A stretch of DNA of 64,000 nucleotides from Bradyrhizobium daqingense (GCF_021044685.1 NZ_CP088014.1:6124001-6188000), one strand, 5' to 3'. Shown: positions 7,835 through 16,638, numbered from the stretch's first letter. A program made the numbers and translations. Notes: generated by a model not told the origin, from the sequence alone.

Positions 7835-8845
7835 TCAGCTCTTGATATCGTTCGACCATGTCTTCTCGATCAACTTAATCACGTTGTCAGGCATGGGAAT
7901 ATAGTCGAGTTCCTCGGCCGTCTTGGAGCCCTTCGCGAATGCCCATCTGAAGAACTTGATAGCCTCCGCGGAAGCTATCTTGTTAGACGGCTCCTTGCGC
8001 ATCAGGATGAAGGTCGCTGCGGTGACGGGCCACGACCTCTCACCAGGCTGATCAGTGAGGACCAAGTAATAGCCTGGGGCCTTGGCCCAGTCGGCATTCG
8101 AGGCGGCGGCTTGGAAGGTCTCCACGTTTGGCTGCACGATAGCGCCAACCCTGTTGACCATCGCGGCGTAGGTCATCTTATTTTGCTTGGCATAGGCGTA
8201 CTCCACATAGCCGATCGAATTTCTGCTCTGGCCGACGTTCCCGGAAACGCCTTCGTTACCCTTAGCGCCGACGCCGACTGGCCACTCAACGGCGGCGCCC
8301 TCGCCGACCTTGGACTTCCAGTCCGCGCTGACCTTGGACAGGTAGTTGGTGAAATTGAAGGTCGTGCCTGAACCATCAGAACGATGCACCACCGCAATCG
8401 CTTCGTTCGGCAACGTCACATTAGGATTGAGCTTTTTGATCGCCAAATCGTTCCACTTCGTGATTTTGCCGAGATAGATGTCGGCCAGCGTTTCGCCGTC
8501 GAACACCAGCTCGCCAGGCTTTACAGACTCGAGATTGACCACGGGAACGATCGCCCCCATCACCATCGGCCACTGCGTCAGCCCATCCTTCTCGAGCTGT
8601 TCGGCCTTTAGTGGCATGTCGGTGGCGCCAAATGTAACGGTCTTGGCCTGGACCTGCTTGATACCACCGCCGGACCCGATCGACTGGTAGTTCAGATTGT
8701 TTCCGGTCTCCTTGTGGTAGGCGTCGGCCCACTTGGAATACAACGGAAACGGAAAGGTCGCGCCTGCACCGGTGACATTGGCCGCGAGCGCTGACGTTGC
8801 TGCGGCAACCAAACCCGCACCGAGCAGAATTTTCATGAAATTCAT
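7835..8845 (-). CDS. pstS: Phosphate ABC transporter substrate-binding protein PstS
   Basis: Periplasmic phosphate-binding protein of the high-affinity Pst importer. It has a signal peptide (MKILLGAGLVAAATSALA) and then VTGAGATFPFPLYSKWA, IGSGGGIKQV, and the phosphate-contacting HRSDGSGTTFNFTNYLS block. About 336 residues, normal for the family. No pstC, pstA, pstB or phoU lies beside it, so it is an orphan copy. A TTGA-N6-TCAA box at 8927-8940 sits about 80 bases upstream, which hints at oxygen-linked control in place of or alongside PhoB. I did not find a clear Pho box. Confidence 0.95.
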   Translation of the reverse strand: MNFMKILLGAGLVAAATSALAANVTGAGATFPFPLYSKWADAYHKETGNNLNYQSIGSGGGIKQVQAKTVTFGATDMPLKAEQLEKDGLTQWPMVMGAIVPVVNLESVKPGELVFDGETLADIYLGKITKWNDLAIKKLNPNVTLPNEAIAVVHRSDGSGTTFNFTNYLSKVSADWKSKVGEGAAVEWPVGVGAKGNEGVSGNVGQSRNSIGYVEYAYAKQNKMTYAAMVNRVGAIVQPNVETFQAAASNADWAKAPGYYLVLTDQPGERSWPVTAATFILMRKEPSNKIASAEAIKFFRWAFAKGSKTAEELDYIPMPDNVIKLIEKTWSNDIKS

Positions 8846-8926
8846 CACCGGGCTCCATCTCTATCAGCCGCGGACTTTATCCGCTTGGAAGCATCGAGAT
8901 CAGATCGGACATTTGAAAGTTCAATA

Positions 8927-8940
8927 TTGATTTGGGTCAA
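8927..8940. promoter_or_regulatory. FixK/FNR-type box upstream of pstS
   Basis: TTGATTTGGGTCAA, exact TTGA-N6-TCAA. A second palindrome, TTGAAAGTTCAA (8913-8924), lies directly beside it. Confidence 0.6.
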
Positions 8941-9355
8941 CCAGTTCTGGGTATGAAACTCGCGGGTGCCGTTTGAACTGGGCAGTCAAAGCGGCTGCAC
9001 CCCTGCAATCGACTTCGACCGAATTTACCGTGCCGATGTGGCGTTAGCTCGGCCTAATCGCCGGTTAGGCTACCGAGCGGTTACACCGAATATCGACAGA
9101 CGCGCCTGAACTCATGCATGGCTATTTGGGGTTGGAGTACCCACATGAGAACTCAATCCAATACCTGCCAAAAGGCGCGGTGCCCGCCGGATCAGGACAC
9201 CTGGAGTATATTTGATGATTGCCGTTCGTTCGACCGGCTCAGCGGAGTTGCCCGCAATCGGCCTCGTCGCAATTCAACCAGCACCCTCCTTGTCTATCCC
9301 GCGACCTTCCTTGGTCCGTCAGGTTGACCAGCGAGACACACTCCTGCCGAGGCCA
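8941..9355. other. Intergenic region between pstS and the sigma factor gene
   Basis: No convincing gene. The sigma-factor frame stays open upstream to about 9212, but that part has no family similarity, so I treat it as leader. Confidence 0.5.
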
Positions 9356-9907
9356 ATGTCTGCATCCCGCGATTTAATGCTGGCTGCCGTCCCAAGTCTT
9401 CGCGCTTTCGCGATTTCATTGTGCCGAAATGGAGACCGCGCCGACGATTTGGTGCAGGAGACACTGCTGCGCGCGCTATCTAACATTCACTCGTTTCAGC
9501 CGGGCACCAACATGTCGGCGTGGCTGTTCACGATTCTAAGAAACCATTTCAGGTCGGAGTACCGCAAAGGACGGCGCGAGGTGGAAGACGTGGACGGGCG
9601 CGCTGCCGAAAAGCTGGATTCGCAACCCGATCAGATCAGCCATCTGGAATTCCAAGAACTCCGTGATGCGCTCGCAAAGCTCCCGATTGATCAGCGTGAA
9701 GCGCTCACTCTGGTTGGTGTATCCGGATTTTCGTATCAAGACGCAGCAAAAGTCTGTCACTGCGCAGTCGGGACGATAAAGAGTCGCGTAAACCGTGCCC
9801 GCTCTCGGCTTTCGCAGCTCTTGTTGCTCGACAACACCCCACGTCGCACCCACGAAGGCGCCGAAGAAATAGCTGCCTTCTGTCACACAAAGCCGTCGTC
9901 GAATTAG
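9356..9907 (+). CDS. ECF RNA polymerase sigma factor, EcfG-like
   Basis: About 183 residues with sigma region 2 (ADDLVQETLLRALSNIHSFQPGTNMSAWLFTILRNHFRSEYRK) and region 4 (LPIDQREALTLVGVSGFSYQDAAKVCHCAVGTIKSRVNRARSRL). The short spacing and sequence resemble EcfG-type general-stress sigma factors of alphaproteobacteria. The start at 9356 places region 2 at the N-terminus. Its end overlaps the convergent sensor kinase by four bases. No NepR or PhyR gene is adjacent, so an EcfG role is inferred from sequence and the kinase neighbour only. Confidence 0.9.
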   Translation: MSASRDLMLAAVPSLRAFAISLCRNGDRADDLVQETLLRALSNIHSFQPGTNMSAWLFTILRNHFRSEYRKGRREVEDVDGRAAEKLDSQPDQISHLEFQELRDALAKLPIDQREALTLVGVSGFSYQDAAKVCHCAVGTIKSRVNRARSRLSQLLLLDNTPRRTHEGAEEIAAFCHTKPSSN

Positions 9908-10974
9908 CGCGTCGGCCTCAACTCGCCTGCCAGCCAGCCGACAGCATCTGTTTTCATTGGATCCACGGCGAAAGACGCCACTTCCGTGCGTTCGCAGGTC
10001 GAGCATTCAAATGTACGCTCCTCGAAACCACGCTTGCCAGGCGAGACGCGTGCCAATGCCATCCGGTGCTTACACACCGGACACATCGGCCGCGTGCTTA
10101 CAGATACAGGCATTCGCTGATCATCCAGGTCAGATAATACGCTCTTCGGAGCAGCGCTCTCTGCAACGGATGCTGATAGCTTGTTGAGCGTGAACCGCAC
10201 CGTGAAACGCGCGCCTCGCCCGGAAGGACTTGCGCCGAAGATTGCCTGCCCACCGATTTGATTGACCAAGGATGAAACGATCTTCATCCCGAGACCTTTC
10301 GACTTCGTTGGATCAAATCCCTTTGGAAAGCCGGGGCCGTCGTCAGAGACCGAGAGTTCGTAGCCTCCCGCACTCATGCCCAATCTTATTGTGATCTTTC
10401 CGTCGGCATGTTTGGCGGAGTTCGTAACAAGCTCACTAACGATGTATCCCAACGGTACTCCGATCGTGGTCGGCACTTCCACCGCAATCCCTTCGACTGC
10501 AAGATTCCGATGCCCGCCCGGAAGAATCCCCTTCAGGTCGTGGCAGAGGTTCTCAAGATAATTCTTGAGCTCGACACTTCCGACGTGATCAAGAGCATGA
10601 AGGCGCTTGTGTACGCTGGCTATTGTGGCGACGCGATTTGCAGCGATCTTCAATTGATCGGCAGCCTTAGCGTTCGGCGCTTCCCGGCTTTGCAGTGAAA
10701 GCAAGCTTGCAACCATCTGAAGGCCGTTCATCAGTCTATGATCAGACTCGCGGCTCATCAGATCCTTGTGCCTAATTAATTCGTCTTTCTGATCCAGCAG
10801 CACTCGTTCACGCGCAAGAGCGTCTCGCAATTGGGCCTCAATGTGCTTTAGCCTTTCGACTTCCTTCTGCCCCGCCTCGATCGCAACGCAAAATGCGCGG
10901 GGGCAATCCTCCGGCTGTCGAAATGGCTCCGGTCGAACGGGCTCTTGTCCTGGAGGCGTGCACGCATTGCTCAT
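9904..10974 (-). CDS. HisKA_2-type sensor histidine kinase with a C-terminal zinc-ribbon-like tail
   Basis: A 356-residue cytoplasmic kinase without membrane segments. It has an N-terminal coiled coil (about 40-80), the H-box ESDHRLMNGLQMVASLL, the N-box SELVTNSAKHADG, and G-boxes in SDDGPGFPKG and SKGLGMKIVSSL. After about residue 290 there is an extra module with CPVCKHRM and CSTCERTE, two CxxC pairs typical of a zinc ribbon. HisKA_2/HWE kinases often feed PhyR-EcfG signalling, which fits the convergent sigma gene. The sensory input is not obvious, and the zinc-ribbon tail may supply it. Confidence 0.9.
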   Translation of the reverse strand: MSNACTPPGQEPVRPEPFRQPEDCPRAFCVAIEAGQKEVERLKHIEAQLRDALARERVLLDQKDELIRHKDLMSRESDHRLMNGLQMVASLLSLQSREAPNAKAADQLKIAANRVATIASVHKRLHALDHVGSVELKNYLENLCHDLKGILPGGHRNLAVEGIAVEVPTTIGVPLGYIVSELVTNSAKHADGKITIRLGMSAGGYELSVSDDGPGFPKGFDPTKSKGLGMKIVSSLVNQIGGQAIFGASPSGRGARFTVRFTLNKLSASVAESAAPKSVLSDLDDQRMPVSVSTRPMCPVCKHRMALARVSPGKRGFEERTFECSTCERTEVASFAVDPMKTDAVGWLAGELRPTR

Positions 10975-11041
10975 GGCTTACTCCAATACCAACGATAACA
11001 AGTTTGGTATTCCAGCAGCCACCGTTCCTAGTTGCGGAGAA

Positions 11042-11236
11042 CTACTCCGGCGGCTTAAGACCCGGTGAGCGCAGCCAATTGCTGATCTGCAAGCCACTTT
11101 CAGCCTGCCGGGCCTTGCGTATCAGTCTTTCGCGCTCAGGGCCAGCAGCCAGCAATTTTGCTTGCTGACGCAATCGCCTCGCCTCTTCGCCAAGGCGCTC
11201 TTCCAGAGCTTTCGTCTGCTTGACGCGACGCCGCAT
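11042..11236 (-). CDS. Small helical hypothetical protein
   Basis: About 64 residues: MRRRVKQTKALEERLGEEA, then charged heptad-like helix (RRLRQQAKLLAAGPERERL) ending QISNWLRSPGLKPPE. It is of a type common in Bradyrhizobium-like genomes. The ATG at 11236 is chosen; a GTG at 11248 is also in frame. A TTGA-N6-TCAA box lies about 60 bases upstream, placing it among the putative low-oxygen targets. Function unknown. Confidence 0.75.
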   Translation of the reverse strand: MRRRVKQTKALEERLGEEARRLRQQAKLLAAGPERERLIRKARQAESGLQISNWLRSPGLKPPE

Positions 11237-11296
11237 CTGATGCCCCACACTAGGCGACTACATTTGTGCATTCTGCTTGAGACGCGACAGGAGCGA

Positions 11297-11310
11297 TTGA
11301 TGCAGATCAA
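11297..11310. promoter_or_regulatory. FixK/FNR-type box
   Basis: TTGATGCAGATCAA, exact TTGA-N6-TCAA, 60 bases before the small gene that starts at 11236 on the minus strand. Confidence 0.6.
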
Positions 11311-11401
11311 AAGCTCATACACGGCTGCTGGGGCCTGTGCCGCCACAACACTGATCAACGCCCGCCCCCCGCATCGGCAGGCGGCATCGGCTCGCCGATT
11401 G

Positions 11402-12211
11402 CTATGACTTGATCTCGTCGGTCCACACCTTGAAACTGACCAAGGTATTGGGCCCAAACGTATGGGTAATCGGGACGTCAGCAGCGTCACGCCCCTGAGC
11501 AATCAAGATGCGTCCGATACGCGGGATGTTGTTGGGCGGATCGAACGTGTACCAACGCCCGCCAATGTAAGCTTCGAACCATCCGGCGAAATCGCCTGGA
11601 GCATATGGCGGGGGCATACCGATGTCGCCCAGATAGCCGGTGCAGTATCTTGCCGGAATGTTCATGCAGCGGCAGAAGGTGATGGCCAGATGCGCGTAGT
11701 CGCGACAAACGCCCTTGCCCTCTTTGAAGACTTGCCATGACGTCTTTGTTGAGCGCGCATGCTCATAGCCAAATTGAATGTGATTGTGAACGAAATCGCA
11801 GATCGCCTGAACGCGCGCCCATCCAGGTGGCTCCTTCTCAAAAAGCTTCCACGCGACATCGGACAGCAGGTCTGTTTCGCAATAGCGACTACCAAGAAGA
11901 TAGACGATCGTCTCTGCCGGCAGGTCTTCGATCGCATGTTGTTGTGCCGTGGGCACAACGACATCCGGCAAGCCTGCGTCGCGAATGATACCGTCAGCCG
12001 CCAGGCGCATCCGGCCGCGTGGGGCAACGATGCGGCTGCACCAATTGCCGAAGCCATCACGGTATGGGACGATCGTAACGGAGGGATCCGTCGTCAGATA
12101 GTCGGGCACAATCACATCTGAAGCCCGCGTGAAATGAGCGCCCAACACCATGATCATGGGTGTAGGCTGAGGAAAGTCGTAAATCATCTCGTAGCCGACC
12201 CGAATCTTCAC
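11402..12211 (-). CDS. Transglutaminase-like cysteine peptidase family protein
   Basis: A 269-residue protein with an N-terminal beta domain (MKIRVGYEMIYDFPQPTPMIM) and a transglutaminase core. The catalytic Cys lies in GKGVCRDYAHLAI, and the later block GWFEAYIGGRWYTFDPPNN carries the Asp. The position where many relatives have His before A-W-F-E reads AG, so the triad should be checked against this subfamily. Such proteins usually cleave or cross-link peptides. It is the last gene of a same-direction run starting with the methyltransferase-esterase fusion. Confidence 0.88.
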   Translation of the reverse strand: MKIRVGYEMIYDFPQPTPMIMVLGAHFTRASDVIVPDYLTTDPSVTIVPYRDGFGNWCSRIVAPRGRMRLAADGIIRDAGLPDVVVPTAQQHAIEDLPAETIVYLLGSRYCETDLLSDVAWKLFEKEPPGWARVQAICDFVHNHIQFGYEHARSTKTSWQVFKEGKGVCRDYAHLAITFCRCMNIPARYCTGYLGDIGMPPPYAPGDFAGWFEAYIGGRWYTFDPPNNIPRIGRILIAQGRDAADVPITHTFGPNTLVSFKVWTDEIKS

Positions 12212-12300
12212 CCTCAGCGCCCTCCAAGTTGATCAGCTTAACTTCTTCGTCAGTGACGCTCACGCCACGCTGAAACGCGAATTCACATGCGACACGCGGG

Positions 12301-12477
12301 CTAGGGGCGCTTGTTCCGGTGGAGCAGTGCCTCTCTCACCTCGTCGTCCTCAATGGCATCCGCGATCGCCCGGTCGACCGGCTTCGTCTTCAGGGCGCTA
12401 AGGACTCGGTCCGGTGCGGGCAGCTCCGGCTCATGCTTCGCTATGGGCGCCGGCGCCCTCTGATCATCCTTGCACAA
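12301..12477 (-). CDS. Small protein (58 aa) with TTG start, easily missed
   Basis: The minus-strand frame from TTG at 12477 reads MCKDDQRAPAPIAKHEPELP, then DRVLSALKTKPVDRAIADAI and EDDEVREALLHRNKRP. Composition is helical, charged and protein-like. AAGAGAGAAAG precedes the TTG. It fills the gap between the fusion gene and the transglutaminase in the same direction, so it may be the middle gene of that operon. It has no ATG or GTG start in frame. No known family. Confidence 0.5.
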   Translation of the reverse strand: MCKDDQRAPAPIAKHEPELPAPDRVLSALKTKPVDRAIADAIEDDEVREALLHRNKRP

Positions 12478-12510
12478 TTCACTTTCTCTCTTGAACTGCT
12501 CATCACGAGA

Positions 12511-14577
12511 TCACACCCCGAATGGATAAGTGTCCGGAAGCCCGACGATCTCGGCCGTGTCCAGCGGAGTCACCGCCCGGGTGTCGTCGAACCAGATGTA
12601 TTCGTCGAATTGCTGCGGCAAATTGGCCTGGAAATAGTGGCTCGCAAGTTCGGTTTCGGGCCTGTAGATCACGCCGATGGCCCGCTCAAGCCGTTCCTTG
12701 CCAAGACCCTTTGAACCGCAGAGATCGCCACGACCGCGCAGACCAAGCATGAAGCGCGGAAGGCCCACTGCGTGACACAGCTGTTCATAACTGTTGGGAA
12801 GCGACGGGCGGACGGTCTTGACCTCCATCGGGCCGCCCCAATCGGATGCCGCGGCGACGGTGCCGCCGTGGGTGCCGAAGCCAACCAGATACGCCTGGGC
12901 GCCAAACTCCTTACGGCAGAGCTGGCCGATATTGTGTTCGCCGCGGGCGGCCATCTCAGTCGCCGACGCGTTGCCGACATGCGAGTTGTGCGCCCATACC
13001 ACCGCCTTGCTGTCCGGCCCATGAAATGCCAGCAGGTTCTTGAGGGTGTCGAACATATGACTGTCGCGCAGGTTCCATGACGCGCGCGAGCCGTAATACA
13101 TGATCCGATAGTAGCGCTCGGCGTTGGCCACCAGACGGGCATTTTGCTCGGCGTCGAGGAACCGTTCGCCATCGTGCTCGGCATAGGCCCGGCGCTTGGC
13201 CAGGAGATCAGTGAGCGCGCGCGCCACGTCGGATTCGCAAGTCGGATAGGATCCGGTCAGCGCCGCATGGCCGTACGTAGCGGGGTCGCGCTGCCACGGC
13301 GTCAGGCAACCATAGCGCTCGCGGGCTACATGCGCCGAGGCAGGATCGACTTCGTCGAGGTAGTTCAGGACCGACCGAATTGAATCGTAGAGGCTGTAGA
13401 GATCGAGACCGTGAAACGCGACGCGCTCACTCTTGTCCACCGTGCCATTGTGCTTTCGTAACCAGCTGACGAAATCGCGTACCTCGGTGTTTCGCCACAT
13501 CCAGGTCGGAAACCGCGCGAACGCAGTCCACTCCGACGGAGGATACTCGAAATGCCGCACATAGTGGTCGACACGGGCGGCGTCCGGCCAGTCTCCCTCG
13601 ATCGCCACGAAGCGAAAGCCCTTCTTGACGATCAGATCCCGGGTGATGCGTTCGCGCATCCGGTAGAACTCGGAGGTACCATGGGTCGCCTCGCCGAGCA
13701 GCACGATGCGCGCCGACCCGATACGCTCCATCAGCGGGCCAAGATCGGCCGCCTCGATGGATGGAAACGATTCAGCGGCGTCGGCGAGATTACGGACCAG
13801 CGTTTCCTCATCCGGAGCGACCGGCCGAAACGCTCGTCGCACGGGCGCGCGGGTCTCGCCTCTTGCAGCCGCCCACCCCTCCTCTCCGATCAATGGAACG
13901 AAGCGGACATCGGCAATGTCTTCGTTGCGATACTCGTCCTTCGAAACACGGATGACGCGTACCAATTCCTGGGTGTGCTGATCGACGCCGACCGGAATCA
14001 CCAGCCTGCCACCGATCTTCAACTGTTCCTTGAGCGCCTTTGGAACCTGCGGACCGCCGGCGGCCACCACGATGGCGTCGTAGGGCGCATGTTCGGGCCA
14101 GCCTCTGGTGCCGTCTCCATGCAGGACGTGGACGTTATCGTAGCCGAGTTCGGCAAGTGTGACCGCCGCCTTTTTCGCGAGGGTGCCGAGGCGTTCGACC
14201 GTGTAGACATTGGCCGCGATCTCCGACAGCACCGCGGCGGCGTAACCAGAACCGGCGCCGATCTCGAGCACCTTCTCGCCGCCCCTGAGCATGAGCGCTT
14301 CCGCCATGAAAGCGACGATGTAGGGCTGAGAAATGGTCTGCTCCCCGGCGATCGGGAGCGGCGAGTCTTCGTAGGCGAACTCGCGAAGCCTCTCCGGCAG
14401 GAACAGCTCGCGCGGCACTTTGCCCATTGCCTCGAGAACGAGTTCGTCACGCACGCCGCGCGCGGCGATATTGTGCTTGACCATCTCTGCCCGGAGCGCG
14501 GGAAACGACTTCACCTCATCAGAGCTATCTGGATTTTGCGCTAACGATCCCATGATGGCGGCTCCTGCATCCAGCAT
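12511..14577 (-). CDS. Protein-L-isoaspartate O-methyltransferase fused to an erythromycin-esterase-like domain
   Basis: A 688-residue two-domain protein. Residues about 30-230 form a PCMT domain with LFLPERLREFAYEDSPLPIA, TISQPYIVAFMAEAL and the SAM-binding VLEIGAGSGYAAAVL. Residues about 270-670 match the erythromycin-esterase family: LLGEATHGTSEFYRMRE, VAIEGDWPDA and VWAHNSHVGNASATEM, containing the expected Glu and His residues. The first half repairs damaged aspartyl residues; the second half hydrolyses an unknown ester. GGAGG precedes the ATG at 14577. A FixK-type box lies about 45 bases upstream. Confidence 0.92.
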   Translation of the reverse strand: MLDAGAAIMGSLAQNPDSSDEVKSFPALRAEMVKHNIAARGVRDELVLEAMGKVPRELFLPERLREFAYEDSPLPIAGEQTISQPYIVAFMAEALMLRGGEKVLEIGAGSGYAAAVLSEIAANVYTVERLGTLAKKAAVTLAELGYDNVHVLHGDGTRGWPEHAPYDAIVVAAGGPQVPKALKEQLKIGGRLVIPVGVDQHTQELVRVIRVSKDEYRNEDIADVRFVPLIGEEGWAAARGETRAPVRRAFRPVAPDEETLVRNLADAAESFPSIEAADLGPLMERIGSARIVLLGEATHGTSEFYRMRERITRDLIVKKGFRFVAIEGDWPDAARVDHYVRHFEYPPSEWTAFARFPTWMWRNTEVRDFVSWLRKHNGTVDKSERVAFHGLDLYSLYDSIRSVLNYLDEVDPASAHVARERYGCLTPWQRDPATYGHAALTGSYPTCESDVARALTDLLAKRRAYAEHDGERFLDAEQNARLVANAERYYRIMYYGSRASWNLRDSHMFDTLKNLLAFHGPDSKAVVWAHNSHVGNASATEMAARGEHNIGQLCRKEFGAQAYLVGFGTHGGTVAAASDWGGPMEVKTVRPSLPNSYEQLCHAVGLPRFMLGLRGRGDLCGSKGLGKERLERAIGVIYRPETELASHYFQANLPQQFDEYIWFDDTRAVTPLDTAEIVGLPDTYPFGV

Positions 14578-14621
14578 CAACCTCCAATCATTCAGCCTAG
14601 GACCGTTGCGGCTCCATCGAT

Positions 14622-14635
14622 TTGATCGACATCAA
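14622..14635. promoter_or_regulatory. FixK/FNR-type box between divergent genes
   Basis: TTGATCGACATCAA, exact TTGA-N6-TCAA. It sits 45 bases before the methyltransferase-esterase fusion (minus) and 57 bases before the nitroreductase (plus), so it could serve both. Confidence 0.65.
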
Positions 14636-14691
14636 GCCGAGAAATGACGGGCGCGTCAGGATTAGCTCATTGGTTGCAAATGGAGACGGCC

Positions 14692-15249
14692 ATGGATCTC
14701 AAGGAAGCAATCTATAGTCGGCGCGCGGTACGCGAATTCACCTCGCAGCCGGTGGACGAGGAGGTGTTGCGGCAACTCATCGATGCTGCCATCCAGGCGC
14801 CTAGCGCCGTCAATCAACAGCCATGGCTGTTTACGATCGTGCGGGACAAAGCGCTGCTCTCGCGCATTTCGCGCGAGGCAAAGGCCCATATGCTCAAGAC
14901 CTCGGCTGCGGCGTTGGCATCGCATCACTTCCAAAGCATTCTCGAAAATCCCGACTTCGACATATTCTATCACGCTCCAGCATTGGTCGTGATCTCGGCA
15001 CCCGAGGGCCCATGGGTCGTTGAGGATTGTGCTCTCGCGGCGGAGAATTTGATGCTGGCGGCCTGCGCCGTCGGGTTGGGAACATGCTGGATCGGGTTTG
15101 CACAGGGCTGGCTTGGAACGTCGGAGGGGAAGTCGTCGCTCAAGCTTGCCGGCACGACCGTGCCAGCCGCGCCCATCATCGTAGGGCATCCCAAAATGGC
15201 AGTGGCGCCGGTTCCCAGAAAGGCCGCGAAGATTGACTGGATTTCGTAG
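14692..15249 (+). CDS. Nitroreductase family protein
   Basis: About 185 residues with the FMN-binding nitroreductase fold. The hallmark opening is AIYSRRAVREFTSQPVDEE, followed by AAIQAPSAVNQQPWLFTIVRD and the C-terminal VGLGTCWIGFAQ region. It probably reduces quinones or nitro compounds with NAD(P)H. The ATG at 14692 follows GGAGACGGCC. It is divergent from the PCMT fusion with a FixK-type box between them and lies just before the DnaJ/CbpM pair. Confidence 0.92.
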   Translation: MDLKEAIYSRRAVREFTSQPVDEEVLRQLIDAAIQAPSAVNQQPWLFTIVRDKALLSRISREAKAHMLKTSAAALASHHFQSILENPDFDIFYHAPALVVISAPEGPWVVEDCALAAENLMLAACAVGLGTCWIGFAQGWLGTSEGKSSLKLAGTTVPAAPIIVGHPKMAVAPVPRKAAKIDWIS

Positions 15250-15268
15250 ACCTTCGGGGATCAGGTGA

Positions 15269-16186
15269 ATGAAAGACCCTTACGAGACGCTCGGCGTAAC
15301 CCGATCCGCGACCGACAAGGAAATCAAAAGCGCCTTCAAAAAACTCGCGCGCAAATTTCATCCTGACCTCCATCCGGGCGACAAGGAGGCAGAGGCCAAG
15401 TTCAAGGCCATCTCGGCTGCCAACGATCTGCTCAAAGACAAGGAGAAGCGGCGGCGGTTTGACGCGGGTGAGATCGACGCCAGCGGCGCAGAGCGACCGC
15501 AGGAGCGTTTCTATCGCGACTTCGCGGACGGGCCTGCCTACACCACCCACGCCGCGCAGGATGGATTTGACAGCAACGAAGATCTGGAAGAATTCCTGGC
15601 AAAAGCGTTTGCCGGCAGAGGGCAACGATCAGAGCGGGCATTCCGGGCGCGCGGTCAGGATGTGAGCTACGTTCTACCAGTGGCCTTCGTGGACGCCGCC
15701 ACCGGCGCCGCGCACACCATCACGCTGCCGGACGGCAAGACCCTGGAGGTGATTGTCCCCGAGGGCGCCGAGGACCGACAGATGCTGCGGCTAAAAGGCC
15801 AGGGAATGCCTGGCTATGGCGACGGACCGCCTGGCGATGCCTATGTCGAGTTGCACATCCAGCCGCATCCGTTCTTCCATCGCAAGGATGACAACATCCA
15901 CGTCGAAATACCCGTAACCCTGCGCGAGGCGGTGCTGGGAGGCAGGATCGAGGTGCCGACAATCACTCAAGCGGTGACGGTGACAATCCCAAAGGGTTCG
16001 AATTCCGGAACCACGCTGCGGCTGCGCGAACGAGGTATCCGCAACCGAAAGTCCGGGCAGCGCGGACATCAATTGATCACGCTGAAGGTGATCCTTCCCA
16101 CGGTCGAAGAACCCGAACTGATACAGTTTCTGGAAGCATGGCGTCCGAACAACCCTCAGGATCCACGCAAGGAGATGGAGCCGTGA
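15269..16186 (+). CDS. DnaJ-class co-chaperone (CbpA-like)
   Basis: A 305-residue type II J-protein. The J-domain has DPYETLGVTRSATDKEIKSAF with the HPD motif in KFHPDLHPGD. A Gly-poor linker (about 70-120) leads to two C-terminal beta-barrel substrate-binding domains (GQDVSYVLPVAFVDAATGA, VEIPVTLREAVLGGRIEVPT). There is no Cys-rich zinc finger, which separates it from DnaJ proper. It stimulates DnaK ATPase and binds unfolded proteins. Its stop overlaps the CbpM-like start, so the two are translationally coupled. Confidence 0.93.
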   Translation: MKDPYETLGVTRSATDKEIKSAFKKLARKFHPDLHPGDKEAEAKFKAISAANDLLKDKEKRRRFDAGEIDASGAERPQERFYRDFADGPAYTTHAAQDGFDSNEDLEEFLAKAFAGRGQRSERAFRARGQDVSYVLPVAFVDAATGAAHTITLPDGKTLEVIVPEGAEDRQMLRLKGQGMPGYGDGPPGDAYVELHIQPHPFFHRKDDNIHVEIPVTLREAVLGGRIEVPTITQAVTVTIPKGSNSGTTLRLRERGIRNRKSGQRGHQLITLKVILPTVEEPELIQFLEAWRPNNPQDPRKEMEP

Positions 16187-16527
16187 TAGCTGTCGATGAT
16201 CTCTTGGCGACCATCTCCGCGCTCCAGCGCAGCGATCTCGAGCGTTGGATCAGCGAAGAGCTCGTCGTTCCGGAACAGGACGGAGGGCCTCTGACGTTCT
16301 CAGACTTGGAATGCGCGCGGATCCGTCTCATCTGTACCCTGACCTATGAACTCGATGTTGATGACAGCGCGCTACCGGTAGTGCTGTCGCTGCTTGATCA
16401 GCTTTATGACACCCGCCAACGATTGTTTTCCCTGACCCGGGCCATCAAGACGCAGGACGAAACCGTTCAACTCGCTATCGCAGCCGCGACCTCGCCGGAG
16501 AGTAAAGTCCAGGAGGGCGATCATTAG
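16183..16527 (+). CDS. CbpM-like chaperone modulator
   Basis: About 114 residues, MerR-like helix-turn-helix relative without a DNA-binding role expected: SDLERWISEELVVPEQ, LTFSDLECARIRLICTLTYELDVDDSALPVVLSLLDQL. CbpM-type proteins bind the J-domain of CbpA and inhibit it. The GTG at 16183 overlaps the TGA of the J-protein gene, the arrangement seen in cbpAM operons. Assignment rests on both context and sequence. Confidence 0.85.
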   Translation: MIAVDDLLATISALQRSDLERWISEELVVPEQDGGPLTFSDLECARIRLICTLTYELDVDDSALPVVLSLLDQLYDTRQRLFSLTRAIKTQDETVQLAIAAATSPESKVQEGDH

Positions 16528-16638
16528 CCGGCCAGTCAGTGTCGTTCGGATCAATGATTGTCTTCATGGCAAGGGCCGTTGGCTCGTACCGATTCTACGA
16601 GACGTCGCTGCAGCTGCGATCTCCCAACGCGCTACAAT

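Noticed and set aside
13552..14544. 330-codon plus-strand frame inside the methyltransferase-esterase gene
   Set aside because: The minus strand encodes two clear enzyme domains across the same bases, so this is antisense noise.
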